DNA of 46,050 nucleotides, from assembly GCA_045532865.1 (NCBI GenBank), contig JAZSGT010000019.1, positions 1 through 46,050 of the forward strand, read 5' to 3'. Shown piece by piece: positions 1 through 8,292 of the stretch. Both the position numbers and the translations under genes were made by a program. Source of the stretch: RGIG4140 sp045532865 (GTDB lineage Bacteria; Pseudomonadota; Alphaproteobacteria; CAAHEQ01; UBA3637). Below the pieces are notes generated by a model. It saw only the letters and a list, made by a program, of their open reading frames with translations. It was not told the DNA's origin and did no database searches. Numbering within the stretch: the stretch's first letter is position 1; each line of letters begins with the position of its first letter.

Positions 1-141
1 GATCGCCTTAGCACCACTGTTGTGGCAGGGTTTGCAGCTGACCTTGATGAAAATATAACACTCAAACTTGAATATTCAGGTAACTATCGTAAAGAATACA
101 TCGATCACTCAGGTATGTTAAGATTAGAGTGGAAGTTTTAA
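1..141 (+). CDS. Outer-membrane beta-barrel protein, C-terminal fragment
   Basis: Only the last 46 codons lie in the window; the frame is open from base 1 to the TAA at 139-141. The visible residues alternate polar and hydrophobic in short stretches and end in LRLEWKF. A terminal aromatic strand ending in Phe is the usual C-terminal signature of outer-membrane barrels recognised by the BAM complex, and autotransporter barrels look the same. The passenger or N-terminal part is outside the window, so the exact family cannot be named. A bidirectional terminator follows. Confidence 0.55.
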   Translation, partial: DRLSTTVVAGFAADLDENITLKLEYSGNYRKEYIDHSGMLRLEWKF

Positions 142-178
142 GAGCCTTTTAGTTGGTGGTGTTGCAGTTACATTAGAA

Positions 179-206
179 AAAAGGCGACTTCAAGTCGCCT
201 TTCTTT
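179..206. terminator. Bidirectional intrinsic terminator
   Basis: A perfect GGCGACT/AGTCGCC stem with a three-base loop is flanked by A-rich sequence on the left and T-rich sequence on the right. It can end both the barrel gene on the plus strand and the small gene at 225-722 on the minus strand. Confidence 0.85.
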
Positions 207-224
207 AATTGAATAGTTTTATAA

Positions 225-722
225 TTATCTTTCTCTTTTCTTTTCTTGATTAAAAAGTTTTTGCATACTAAAGAGTGTTTTAGCAATGTTGATAGGTTCT
301 TCATTCCTTTCAACCAACATGCCAAGGATGGTCAAAGTTCTTAAATCCTTGCATTTTGTAATGGTTTTGAGTTCTTCATCAAGAGCTTGAACTTTGTGAA
401 TTGCTTCAAAAGGGGTGAGGTCGTCTTTTGAAGTAAGGTAGTGTAAAATTGCTGCATTTTTAATGTCTGTATCAGCTGTGATGAGCTTTTTTTCAATCGA
501 TTCAATATCTCTTGTGCGAATATTAAGATCCAAAAGATCAGCAAAAACAATTAAAGTTCGAAGGTTATCGTTGTTTTTTGCGGTGCGTTTGGCGTATTTG
601 TTCCTTTCTTTTGCAAGATTGAGAGCTTCTTGTGGTTCAAAAAAAGGGTCTGTAAGCCCATGAAGAAGGGCTGCTTGTTCTAATTTGTCTTGACTAATGA
701 TATTTTGACTGGACGGGTCCAT
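225..722 (-). CDS. Hypothetical helical protein, 165 aa
   Basis: I do not recognise a family. The 165 residues are predicted by eye to be almost wholly helical, with charged and leucine positions spaced as in helical-repeat (TPR- or armadillo-like) proteins. There is no signal peptide or membrane segment, and the C-terminus is basic (KKRER). An AAGGA ribosome site lies just upstream of the ATG at 722. A near-consensus promoter (770-798) reads into it, so it is a monocistronic, probably well-expressed cytoplasmic protein. It stands back to back with the fabG promoter. Confidence 0.7.
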   Translation of the reverse strand: MDPSSQNIISQDKLEQAALLHGLTDPFFEPQEALNLAKERNKYAKRTAKNNDNLRTLIVFADLLDLNIRTRDIESIEKKLITADTDIKNAAILHYLTSKDDLTPFEAIHKVQALDEELKTITKCKDLRTLTILGMLVERNEEPINIAKTLFSMQKLFNQEKKRER

Positions 723-769
723 TTTTATTCCTTTGTTAAATTTTTTGGTTTAAAATATGTGAAACATCA

Positions 770-798
770 AATATATCATAAACTACAAGTGCTGTCAA
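770..798 (-). promoter_or_regulatory. Sigma-70 promoter of the 165-aa gene
   Basis: Read on the minus strand: TTGACA, 17-base spacer, TATATT. This is an exact -35 and a five-of-six -10, about 50 bases before the ATG at 722. Confidence 0.75.
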
Positions 799-863
799 TT
801 TTTTTTTATAAATATTTAAGCGATAAAAAAGATGACTAAATTGTGACAAATTGAAACCTTTTC

Positions 864-892
864 TTGCAAAATGAAAATAAAATGGTTATAGT
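864..892 (+). promoter_or_regulatory. Sigma-70 promoter of fabG
   Basis: TTGCAA, 17-base spacer, TATAGT. The predicted start near base 899 leaves a leader of about 25 bases that contains the AAGGAG site of fabG. Confidence 0.7.
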
Positions 893-923
893 CTTATTGT
901 TTTTTTTATATTAAGGAGAAAAA

Positions 924-1661
924 ATGTTTGATTTAACTGGAAAAACAGCTCTTATTACTGGTGCTACTGGTGGTATTGGGCGTCAGATTGCAAAGAAAAT
1001 GCACGCTCAAGGAGCTACATTGGCTTTGACAGATATGAACATGGAAACTTTAAAAGCATTTCAAGCTGAGTTAGGGGACCGTGTTTTTGTTTATTCTGCA
1101 AATTTAACCGATTCAGAAAGTTTGAATCAATTGGTTAAACAAGCTGAAGCTGATATGGGCCGTATTGATATCCTTGTCAATAACGCAGGGATTACAAAAG
1201 ATGGTCTTGCAATGCGTATGACAGATGATCAATGGCAAGCAGTATTAGATATTAACTTAACAGCCGGCTTTAAATTGGCAAGAGCTGTTATCCCAGGGAT
1301 GATGAAACGCCGTTACGGACGTATTATTGGTATGGCTTCTGTTGTGGGTGTTATGGGTAACGCAGGGCAAGCCAATTACTCAGCTTCAAAAGCTGGTATG
1401 ATTGCAATGAATAAATGTATGGCTCAAGAACTTGCAAGTCGTGGGATTACATTTAACTCAATTGCTCCAGGTTTTATTAAAACACCAATGACAGATGCTT
1501 TGACAGATGAAGTTAAAAAAGAGCTTTTGCGTGGTGTTCCGATGGGTCGCTTAGGAACGGCTGAAGATATTGCGAACACAGCAGTCTTTTTGGCAAGTGA
1601 TGAAGCGTCATACATCACAGGGCAAACCATCCACGTCAATGGGGGGATGGCGATGATTTAG
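924..1661 (+). CDS. fabG: 3-oxoacyl-[ACP] reductase FabG
   Basis: FabG makes the NADPH-dependent reduction of 3-oxoacyl-ACP to 3-hydroxyacyl-ACP in each round of fatty-acid elongation. The 245 residues match the usual length of this short-chain dehydrogenase. A TGATGGIG cofactor motif is at residues 12-19 and NNAG at 86-89. The catalytic Ser139, Tyr152 and Lys156 have the spacing seen in E. coli FabG. AAGGAG precedes the ATG. acpP and fabF follow in the usual order, but fabD, which often lies just upstream of fabG, is not there; the upstream gene is an unrelated, divergent one. Confidence 0.96.
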   Translation: MFDLTGKTALITGATGGIGRQIAKKMHAQGATLALTDMNMETLKAFQAELGDRVFVYSANLTDSESLNQLVKQAEADMGRIDILVNNAGITKDGLAMRMTDDQWQAVLDINLTAGFKLARAVIPGMMKRRYGRIIGMASVVGVMGNAGQANYSASKAGMIAMNKCMAQELASRGITFNSIAPGFIKTPMTDALTDEVKKELLRGVPMGRLGTAEDIANTAVFLASDEASYITGQTIHVNGGMAMI

Positions 1662-1767
1662 GATAAAATTGTGTTAAAAATCAAGTTTAATTTATTGATT
1701 TTTATATGATTTATTCTAAAATAAAAAAAAGTGCTAGACGAATGAAAAAAAATGTGCTAAAAGCAGT

Positions 1768-1797
1768 TTGATTTCGTCTTAACAGACAAAATAATAT
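1768..1797 (+). promoter_or_regulatory. Probable acpP promoter
   Basis: TTGATT, 18-base spacer, TAATAT in the 160-base gap between fabG and acpP. It would give acpP its own transcript with a short leader, in line with the high demand for acyl carrier protein. Confidence 0.5.
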
Positions 1798-1821
1798 TAA
1801 TAACAGAAAAGGAAATATATA

Positions 1822-2055
1822 ATGAGTAATGTTTCAGAACGCGTTAAAAAAATCGTTGTAGAACACTTAGGTGTTGATGAAGCTAAAGTTGTTGATGCAG
1901 CTAGCTTTATTGATGATTTGGGTGCAGATAGCTTAGACACAGTTGAACTTGTCATGGCTTTTGAAGAAGAATTTGGTTGCTCAATTCCAGATGATGCAGC
2001 TGAAAAAATTCGCACAGTTAAAGACGCAGTTGATTTCATTGAAAAACAAGCTTAG
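1822..2055 (+). CDS. acpP: Acyl carrier protein
   Basis: This is the carrier that holds growing acyl chains on a 4'-phosphopantetheine arm. It has 77 residues, is strongly acidic and four-helical. The attachment serine is Ser37 in the motif GADSLD, as in other bacterial AcpP proteins. AAGGA lies before the ATG. It sits between fabG and fabF, with its own promoter upstream and a strong hairpin terminator right after the stop, so it is probably transcribed at a much higher level than its neighbours. Confidence 0.97.
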   Translation: MSNVSERVKKIVVEHLGVDEAKVVDAASFIDDLGADSLDTVELVMAFEEEFGCSIPDDAAEKIRTVKDAVDFIEKQA

Positions 2056-2069
2056 TCTGTACTAATAAT

Positions 2070-2100
2070 GGGACGCTTTTTTTGAAGGCGTCCCTTTTTA
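2070..2100 (+). terminator. Intrinsic terminator between acpP and fabF
   Basis: A GGGACGC/GCGTCCC stem is followed by TTTTTA. It lies 14 bases after the acpP stop and 34 before fabF, so fabF expression would come from read-through or from an unseen promoter. This looks like an attenuation step. Confidence 0.8.
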
Positions 2101-2133
2101 TCTAAACTATATAAAACAAGAGGATTATAAGAT

Positions 2134-3384
2134 ATGACAAGACGAGTCGTCATTACTGGTATGGGTATTTTGAGCCCACTTGGTCGTGGCATAAACACAA
2201 ACTGGGACAAATTGACGAAAGGTGTTTCAGGTATTTCAGCCATTCGTTTATTTGATACTGAAAATTTCACAGCAAAGGTTGCAGGACAAGTTCCAACAGG
2301 GGACATGCCTGATGCATTTGATCCAGATTCAGTTCTTTCACCAAAAGAACAACGTCACGTCGATCCTTTTATCTTATATGGTTTAGCAGCAGCAACAGAT
2401 GCTGTTGAAGATTCAGGATATAAGCCTGAAACAGAAGAAGAAATGGAACGTGCCGGTGTTCTTATCGGTTCAGGTATCGGTGGGTTGCAAGCTATTGAAG
2501 CTGGCTCAATTTTGGTAAATGAACAAGGCCCACGCAGAATTTCGCCTTTCTTTATTCCTTCTGCATTGATTAATTTGATTTCAGGCCATGTTTCAATTAA
2601 ATATGGGTTTAAAGGACCAAATCATGCTGTTGTAACAGCCTGTGCAACAGGTACGCATGCTATTGGTGATGCAATGCGTATTATTAAAAATAATGAAGCA
2701 GATGTTATGGTTGCAGGTGGTGCTGAAGCTGCTATTTGTAAAGTGGGTATTGCTGGTTTTGCTCAAGCAAAAGCATTGTCAACACATTATAATGAAACAC
2801 CTGAACTTGCTTCTCGTCCATGGGATAAAGGTCGTGATGGCTTTGTTATGGGTGAAGGGTCTGGTGTTGTTGTTTTAGAAGAATATGAACACGCTAAAAA
2901 ACGTGGAGCCAAAATTTACGCTGAAGTTGTTGGGTATGCTATGACTGGGGATGCATATCACATTACTGCTCCTGGTGGTAATGGTGGATATCGTGCCATG
3001 CTTGGTGCTTTAAAATCAGCTGGTATGAATCCTGAAGATGTTGATTATATTAATGCTCATGGTACATCAACACCATTGGGTGATATGGTTGAATTTAGAG
3101 CTGTTAATAGCATTTTTGGTGGTACAAATGTTTCCATGAGTTCAACAAAATCATGTGTTGGTCATTTATTGGGTGCTGCTGGTGCAGTTGAAGCAATTTA
3201 TTCTGTTATGGCAATGAATACGGGTATTTTACCACCAACAATCAACCTTGTTGACCCTGAAGAAGAAACACAAGGTTTTGATTTGGTTGCTAATACTGCT
3301 AAAGAAAAAGATGTGAAAGTCGCACTTTCTAATTCATTTGGTTTTGGTGGCACAAACGGATCATTAATCTTTAAAAAGATTTAA
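2134..3384 (+). CDS. fabF: 3-oxoacyl-[ACP] synthase II (FabF)
   Basis: This is the condensing enzyme that elongates acyl-ACP with malonyl-ACP. At 416 residues it has the family length. The Cys-His-His triad is visible: Cys170 in TACATGTHA, His309 in NAHGTSTPLGD and His344 in GHLLGAAGA. The C-terminal glycine-rich NSFGFGGTN motif is present. An AGAGGA site precedes the ATG. It is placed after acpP as in most proteobacteria and is followed 31 bases later by mltG, also a common order. Confidence 0.96.
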   Translation: MTRRVVITGMGILSPLGRGINTNWDKLTKGVSGISAIRLFDTENFTAKVAGQVPTGDMPDAFDPDSVLSPKEQRHVDPFILYGLAAATDAVEDSGYKPETEEEMERAGVLIGSGIGGLQAIEAGSILVNEQGPRRISPFFIPSALINLISGHVSIKYGFKGPNHAVVTACATGTHAIGDAMRIIKNNEADVMVAGGAEAAICKVGIAGFAQAKALSTHYNETPELASRPWDKGRDGFVMGEGSGVVVLEEYEHAKKRGAKIYAEVVGYAMTGDAYHITAPGGNGGYRAMLGALKSAGMNPEDVDYINAHGTSTPLGDMVEFRAVNSIFGGTNVSMSSTKSCVGHLLGAAGAVEAIYSVMAMNTGILPPTINLVDPEEETQGFDLVANTAKEKDVKVALSNSFGFGGTNGSLIFKKI

Positions 3385-3415
3385 TATTTTTTAGGCGCTT
3401 ATAAAGAGAAGGTAT

Positions 3416-4456
3416 ATGAGAAACAGAGTTTTTGTTTATTTTATTTTACTTTTTATAGGCGCCTCTTTTATTGGTGGAAGCGTTTTTACAACCTATAATG
3501 ACTTTATTTCTGAAGGGATTTTGCAAACCAGAAAAGAGGTTTTTATTCCAAAGGGTATGGGGTTAAAACAAGTTGCTAATCTTTTGAAAGTAGAAGGGGT
3601 TATATCTTCTCCTGCTATTTTTTTATTAGGTGTTCGGGTAAGTGGTCATACAAAGGATATTAAGGCTGGGGAGTATTCTTTTCCTGCGCATGCAAGTCCT
3701 AAAATGGTTATGACTATTTTGGTCAGTGGTGAAACCTATATTCGAAAATTGGTTGTTCCAGAAGGTTTAACATCTTACCAAATTGTTGATTTGGTAAATG
3801 GTGCCAAAGGGTTGGTTGGTGATATTGGTAGTGTTCCAAGAAATGGGACTTTATTGCCGGATACATATCATTATTCTTGGGGTGATACAAAAGAGGGTAT
3901 GATTTTGCGTATGCAGCGGGCTATGGACCGTGTTGTGACCTCTTTGTGGGAAAAAAGAGTGAAAGATTTGCCTTTTAAAGATGCTAAAGAGGCTGTTATT
4001 TTGGCTTCTATTGTTGAAAAAGAGGCTGGTTTCCCAAAAGATAAGGAGCTTCCTCTTGTTGCTTCTGCATTTGTTAATAGATTAAATAAAGGTATGAAGT
4101 TGCAGTCGGATCCAACAGCGCTATATGCTATAACAGATGGGCGTTATGATTTAAAAAGAGGATTAACGTATCAAGATTTAAGAATTAAAAGTCCATATAA
4201 TACGTATGTTGTTCCTGCTTTGCCAATTGGGGCGATTTCAAACCCAGGAAAGAAGGCGATTGAGGCTGTTTTAAATCCACCGAAAACAAATTATATTTAT
4301 TTTGTTGCAAATGGTACAGGTGGGCATAGTTTTTCATCAACATATGAAGCACATAAAAAAAATGTTAGTTACTGGCGTATGGTTCAAAAAGGGGCTCGTC
4401 AAAAGAAAAAGCAACTAAATGAAAGTGTGACGGATAGCGTTGAGTTGAAAAATTAA
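3416..4456 (+). CDS. mltG: Endolytic murein transglycosylase MltG (YceG-like)
   Basis: MltG cuts nascent glycan strands in the inner membrane and is thought to set their length. The 346 residues begin with a basic tip and one membrane anchor (about 4-26), followed by a LysM-like segment. The lytic domain carries the ASIVEKEAG motif (about 197-205) with the catalytic Glu, and LQSDPTALYA further on. The end is a basic, hydrophilic tail. AGAAGG lies before the ATG. The fabF-mltG link is widespread, so this is probably the end of the fatty-acid transcription unit. Confidence 0.93.
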   Translation: MRNRVFVYFILLFIGASFIGGSVFTTYNDFISEGILQTRKEVFIPKGMGLKQVANLLKVEGVISSPAIFLLGVRVSGHTKDIKAGEYSFPAHASPKMVMTILVSGETYIRKLVVPEGLTSYQIVDLVNGAKGLVGDIGSVPRNGTLLPDTYHYSWGDTKEGMILRMQRAMDRVVTSLWEKRVKDLPFKDAKEAVILASIVEKEAGFPKDKELPLVASAFVNRLNKGMKLQSDPTALYAITDGRYDLKRGLTYQDLRIKSPYNTYVVPALPIGAISNPGKKAIEAVLNPPKTNYIYFVANGTGGHSFSSTYEAHKKNVSYWRMVQKGARQKKKQLNESVTDSVELKN

Positions 4457-4501
4457 TCAACAAATAAAATAATCTTAAAAAAATATAAAAAGTCGTTTTT
4501 G

Positions 4502-4534
4502 TTAAGTATCTGTTAAGTTTTTTATCCTTATAAT
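4502..4534 (+). promoter_or_regulatory. glgP promoter with CtrA-like TTAA-N7-TTAA site
   Basis: A perfect TATAAT is at 4529-4534. The -35 area has no good sigma-70 hexamer, but is covered by TTAA (4502-4505), seven bases, TTAA (4513-4516). In alphaproteobacteria TTAA-N7-TTAA is the CtrA box, and activated promoters carry it over the -35. The motif is AT-rich and turns up by chance in such DNA, so only its position gives it weight. Confidence 0.4.
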
Positions 4535-4596
4535 GAAAAATAACTTTTTTAAAATTAAAAGGTATGTTTTTTTATTTTTCAAAGAAAGGACATTAA

Positions 4597-7068
4597 ATGG
4601 CTGGCATGACAAAACCTAAGGTTGTAAAGTTTAAAAAACCAACTGCAAAGGAACTTCAACAACTGATTGAGTGGCATATTAAATATTCACTTTCAAAACG
4701 GGTGTGTGAAGCAGATAAGGATCATTTGTTTACAGCGCTTGCAATGGCTGTGCGTGATTTGTGTATTGACGGTATGTTTGAAACGGCTGCTCGTCATGAA
4801 AAAGAAGATCCAAAACGTGTTTACTATTTGTCATTGGAATATTTGCTTGGTCGTTTATTGCCAAATAATCTTTTTAACTTTGAAATCATGGATTTAATTG
4901 ATGAAATTAAATTAGATAATCCAATTAAGTTGAGAGATGTTTTAGATGCTGAATATGATCCAGCTTTGGGTAATGGAGGTTTGGGTCGTTTGGCAGCTTG
5001 TATTTTGGATGCAATTGCAACACTTGGAATTCCAGGGTATGGATATGGAATTAACTATCAATTTGGATTATTTAAACAATATTTTGAAAATGGCTGGCAA
5101 AAAGAAAGAGCTGATTCTTGGTTAGACAGATCTTCCCCATGGCAAATTGAACGTGCTGATAGATCTTGTTTGGTTCAAATTGGTGGTCGTGTTGTGTATG
5201 AAGAACGCAACGGTATAAGAGAGCCTCATTGGGTTGGTACAAGCCAATTGCTCGGTGTTCCATATGATATGCCAATTGTAGGGTATGGTGGTAAGACTGT
5301 GAACTATTTACGTTTGTTTGCAGCCAAATCAACAAATACATTGGATTTAGAAACATTCAATCGTGGGGGGTATGTTGAAGCTGTTGAACAAAATATTCAA
5401 ATTGAAACAATTTCAAAAGTGCTTTATCCATCTGATGCAGTGGAGCAGGGTAGATACCTTCGTTTGATGCAACAATATTTCTTCACATCTTGTGTTATCA
5501 ACGATATTATGAGACGTTTCCTTGAAAATCACACTGATTTTGACTTGTTGCCTGAAAAAGTGGCTATTCAATTAAATGATACGCATCCAACTTTGGCTAT
5601 TGTTGAATTGATGCGTGTGCTGGTTGACGTTTATCGTTTGGATTGGGATCGTGCATTTGATATCACGCTCAAAACAATGGCGTATACAAATCATACATTG
5701 TTGCCAGAAGCTTTGGAAAAATGGCCAGTTGCTATGTTTGAAAAACATTTGCCGCGTCATTTAATTTTGATTTATGAAATCAATGATTATTTGATGAAAG
5801 AAGTGATGAATAGATATCCAGGTGATGTTTCAAGATTAAGTCGTTTGTCCATTATTGAAGAAGGGCCACAAAAACAAATTAGAATGGCTCATTTAGCAAT
5901 TGTTTGTTCACACTCTATTAATGGTGTTGCTGATATTCATACAAAATTGTTGGTTACAAATTTAGTGCCTGAATTTTATGAAATGTGGCCAGAACGCTTT
6001 AATAATAAAACAAATGGGGTTACACCACGTAGATGGTTACTTAATTCAAACCGAGGATTATCTCGTTTAATTACAGAACGAATTGGTGATAAATGGATTA
6101 CCAATTTGTCTGAACTTAAAAAATTGGAAAAGTTTAAAAAAGATGAAGTTTTTTTAGATTCATTAAACAAAATCAAATATGATAATAAAGTTAGATTGGC
6201 TGATTTAATTGATCATATAACTGGAATTAGAGTTAGTCCCAAATCTATTTTTGACTGCCAAGTCAAACGGATTCACGAATACAAACGTCAGCACTTGAAT
6301 GTGTTGCATATTATTCATCAATATTTGCGTATTGTGGAAGATGGTTTGACACTGCCTGTTCCAAAAACATATATCTTTGGTGGAAAGGCAGCTCCTGGAT
6401 ATGAGTTTGCAAAATTGGTTATTAAATTGATTAATAACGTTGCCAAAGTTGTGAACAATGACCCACGTGTGAAAGATCAGTTGAAAGTGGTCTTTATTCC
6501 AGATTATAAAGTTTCAATTGCAGAAGTTGTATTTCCTGGGGCTGATATCAGTGAACAAATTTCAACAGCTGGATTTGAAGCCTCAGGTACAAGTAATATG
6601 AAGTTTATGATGAATGGGGCTTTAACACTTGGTACATTAGATGGTGCTAATGTTGAAATTCTTTCTGAAGTTGGAAAAGATAATTTCTATCTCTTTGGGT
6701 TAACAGCTGAAGAAGTTGGTCAAAAACATATGGGAGATAACTACAAACCTTGGGATTATTATAATGAAAATATGGCAATTAAGCGTGTTATGGATGCGTT
6801 GACATCTGGCATGTTTACGCCAGGGGAAGATAAAAATCTTTTCATTCCTATTTTCCAAAATATCATGTTTAAAGACTATTACATGTTGTTGGCTGATTTT
6901 GATAGTTATTGTACAGCACATGAGCAAATTTTTGCAGATTATATAAATCCACTCAAATGGTCAAAAAAAGCGTTGATGAATATTGCAAATTCTGGTAAAT
7001 TCTCTATTGATAGGACAGTACGTGAATATGCCAAAGATATCTGGCATGTTAAATCATCGGAGAAATAA
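4597..7068 (+). CDS. glgP: Glycogen/maltodextrin phosphorylase
   Basis: A PLP enzyme that releases glucose-1-phosphate from alpha-1,4-glucans by phosphorolysis. The 823 residues match the family (about 800-840). N-terminal signatures RVYYLSLEYLLGR and NGGLGRLAACILD are present. The PLP-binding Lys669 lies in GTSNMKFMMNGA, followed by TLDGANVEI. AAAGGA precedes the ATG. trmB follows after one base, so the two share a transcript. No glycogen synthase or branching enzyme is in the window. Together with the PFK gene at 43178 it points to carbohydrate storage and glycolysis. Confidence 0.96.
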   Translation: MAGMTKPKVVKFKKPTAKELQQLIEWHIKYSLSKRVCEADKDHLFTALAMAVRDLCIDGMFETAARHEKEDPKRVYYLSLEYLLGRLLPNNLFNFEIMDLIDEIKLDNPIKLRDVLDAEYDPALGNGGLGRLAACILDAIATLGIPGYGYGINYQFGLFKQYFENGWQKERADSWLDRSSPWQIERADRSCLVQIGGRVVYEERNGIREPHWVGTSQLLGVPYDMPIVGYGGKTVNYLRLFAAKSTNTLDLETFNRGGYVEAVEQNIQIETISKVLYPSDAVEQGRYLRLMQQYFFTSCVINDIMRRFLENHTDFDLLPEKVAIQLNDTHPTLAIVELMRVLVDVYRLDWDRAFDITLKTMAYTNHTLLPEALEKWPVAMFEKHLPRHLILIYEINDYLMKEVMNRYPGDVSRLSRLSIIEEGPQKQIRMAHLAIVCSHSINGVADIHTKLLVTNLVPEFYEMWPERFNNKTNGVTPRRWLLNSNRGLSRLITERIGDKWITNLSELKKLEKFKKDEVFLDSLNKIKYDNKVRLADLIDHITGIRVSPKSIFDCQVKRIHEYKRQHLNVLHIIHQYLRIVEDGLTLPVPKTYIFGGKAAPGYEFAKLVIKLINNVAKVVNNDPRVKDQLKVVFIPDYKVSIAEVVFPGADISEQISTAGFEASGTSNMKFMMNGALTLGTLDGANVEILSEVGKDNFYLFGLTAEEVGQKHMGDNYKPWDYYNENMAIKRVMDALTSGMFTPGEDKNLFIPIFQNIMFKDYYMLLADFDSYCTAHEQIFADYINPLKWSKKALMNIANSGKFSIDRTVREYAKDIWHVKSSEK

Positions 7069-7069
7069 T

Positions 7070-7795
7070 ATGTTAGGCGAAAAAGAATTACGCTTTTTTG
7101 GAAGACGAAAAGGAAAATCCATTAAAACTTCTAAGCAACAGCTCATTGACGAGCTGTTGCCGAAGTTAAGACCTGATTTTTCACAAAAAGAACAGGTTGA
7201 TTTTAAGACACTTTTTCCAAATCCAATGAAAGAATATTGGCTTGAAATTGGTTTTGGTGGTGGAGAGCACGTTGCTGAATTGGCTTTAAAATATAAAGAA
7301 GTTGGTTTTTTTGCTGCTGAGCCATTCATCAATGGTGTTGCATCGTTGTTGGCGCATTTAAATGGATCTCATGAAGGAAAGACAACGCACACCGGTCTGG
7401 ATTCTAAACGAGCAGATAATGTTCGTATTTGGGATGATGATGTTAGGGAAGTTTTTCCATTTTTTGAAGATGGGACTTTTAAAAAAATCTTTCTACTTTA
7501 TCCAGATCCATGGCCAAAAGCACGTCATGCTGAAAGACGTTTCACAAATAAGATTAATCAAAAACATCTCTATCGTTTGCTTGATGATGAAGGGTGTTTT
7601 TATGTGGCAACGGATGTTCAAGCTTATGCGGAATGGACATTGGAGCAGGTGGCTGAACTTGGTTTGTTTGAACAGGTGAATGAAGATATTTCGCTTCCAC
7701 CTCAAGATTGGGTTCCAACACGATATGAAAAAAAAGGAATTGCAGCAGGGCGAAAGCCAATTTATCTTGTTTTTCAAAAAAAGAAACTTAAATAA
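7070..7795 (+). CDS. trmB: tRNA (guanine-N7-)-methyltransferase TrmB
   Basis: TrmB makes m7G46 in the variable loop of tRNA, using SAM. The 241 residues show the SAM-binding stretch LEIGFGGGEH and the family signature YPDPWPKARHAERRF, followed by the C-terminal DWVPTRYEKKG motif. I chose the ATG at 7070: it follows a GGAG and begins one base after the glgP stop. The frame stays open further upstream into glgP (to 6983), but that extension has no ribosome site and no homology. Confidence 0.95.
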   Translation: MLGEKELRFFGRRKGKSIKTSKQQLIDELLPKLRPDFSQKEQVDFKTLFPNPMKEYWLEIGFGGGEHVAELALKYKEVGFFAAEPFINGVASLLAHLNGSHEGKTTHTGLDSKRADNVRIWDDDVREVFPFFEDGTFKKIFLLYPDPWPKARHAERRFTNKINQKHLYRLLDDEGCFYVATDVQAYAEWTLEQVAELGLFEQVNEDISLPPQDWVPTRYEKKGIAAGRKPIYLVFQKKKLK

Positions 7796-7807
7796 ATTAA
7801 AATAATG

Positions 7808-7836
7808 TTGACGAATACAAAAAAATAAGTCAGAAT
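7808..7836 (+). promoter_or_regulatory. Possible promoter of the STAS gene
   Basis: TTGACG, 17-base spacer, CAGAAT. The -35 is good and the -10 is weak. It is placed 22 bases before the ATG at 7859. Confidence 0.4.
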
Positions 7837-7858
7837 AAAGAAAGAAGGAGGCACTGCC

Positions 7859-8161
7859 ATGAATTATAAGTCTATAGATATTGAAGGTGGAAAAGAAATC
7901 GTTTTTACAGGATCATTTACATTTAGAGATCATGATACATTTTTTGAGGTTATTTCTTTAATTAAAAATGGAAATCTTGAAAAAGTTGTTTTTGATTTGA
8001 CTGATTGCGACTTTATTGATTCTGCTGCTTTGGGTATGTTTGTAATTGCACATGATGAAGCTTCATCAAAAGCTGTTCGTCTTTCAATTAAAGGTGCTCA
8101 GGGTAAAGTTAAAGAAGTGATGTATGCTGCTCGTTTTGACAGCCTTTATATTTTTGAATAA
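7859..8161 (+). CDS. STAS-domain (anti-anti-sigma type) protein
   Basis: The 100 residues are one STAS fold of the SpoIIAA/RsbV kind. The DSAALGMF motif places the potential phosphoserine at Ser55. Such proteins relay signals by binding a switch kinase until phosphorylated. No kinase, phosphatase or sigma factor lies next to it, so its partner must be encoded elsewhere. A strong AAGGAGG site precedes the ATG, and a long perfect hairpin ends the gene, so it is monocistronic. In alphaproteobacteria similar lone STAS proteins belong to stress or motility circuits; which one applies here cannot be read from the sequence. Confidence 0.88.
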   Translation: MNYKSIDIEGGKEIVFTGSFTFRDHDTFFEVISLIKNGNLEKVVFDLTDCDFIDSAALGMFVIAHDEASSKAVRLSIKGAQGKVKEVMYAARFDSLYIFE

Positions 8162-8173
8162 AGTATTTTATTA

Positions 8174-8220
8174 AATGCGATACGATTTTTTTAATTTTCG
8201 TATCGCATTTTATTTTATCT
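8174..8220. terminator. Intrinsic terminator after the STAS gene
   Basis: An ATGCGATACGA / TCGTATCGCAT stem with a T-rich loop is followed by TTTATTTT. It lies between convergent genes and could also stop the XRE gene transcript from the minus strand. Confidence 0.8.
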
Positions 8221-8292
8221 ATTTTTCAAAATTAAAACTATATTTTATAAAGGGTTATTTTTTAATTTTAAAGAAAAACTTTAAGTTAAAAA

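Noticed and set aside
1668..1712. Possible terminator between fabG and acpP (ATCAA / TTGAT)
   Set aside because: The stem is short and AT-only with a long loop and a poor T-run; read-through from fabG seems likely.
6983..7069. Upstream extension of trmB into glgP
   Set aside because: The extension has no ribosome site and no family similarity; the GGAG-ATG at 7070 fits TrmB.
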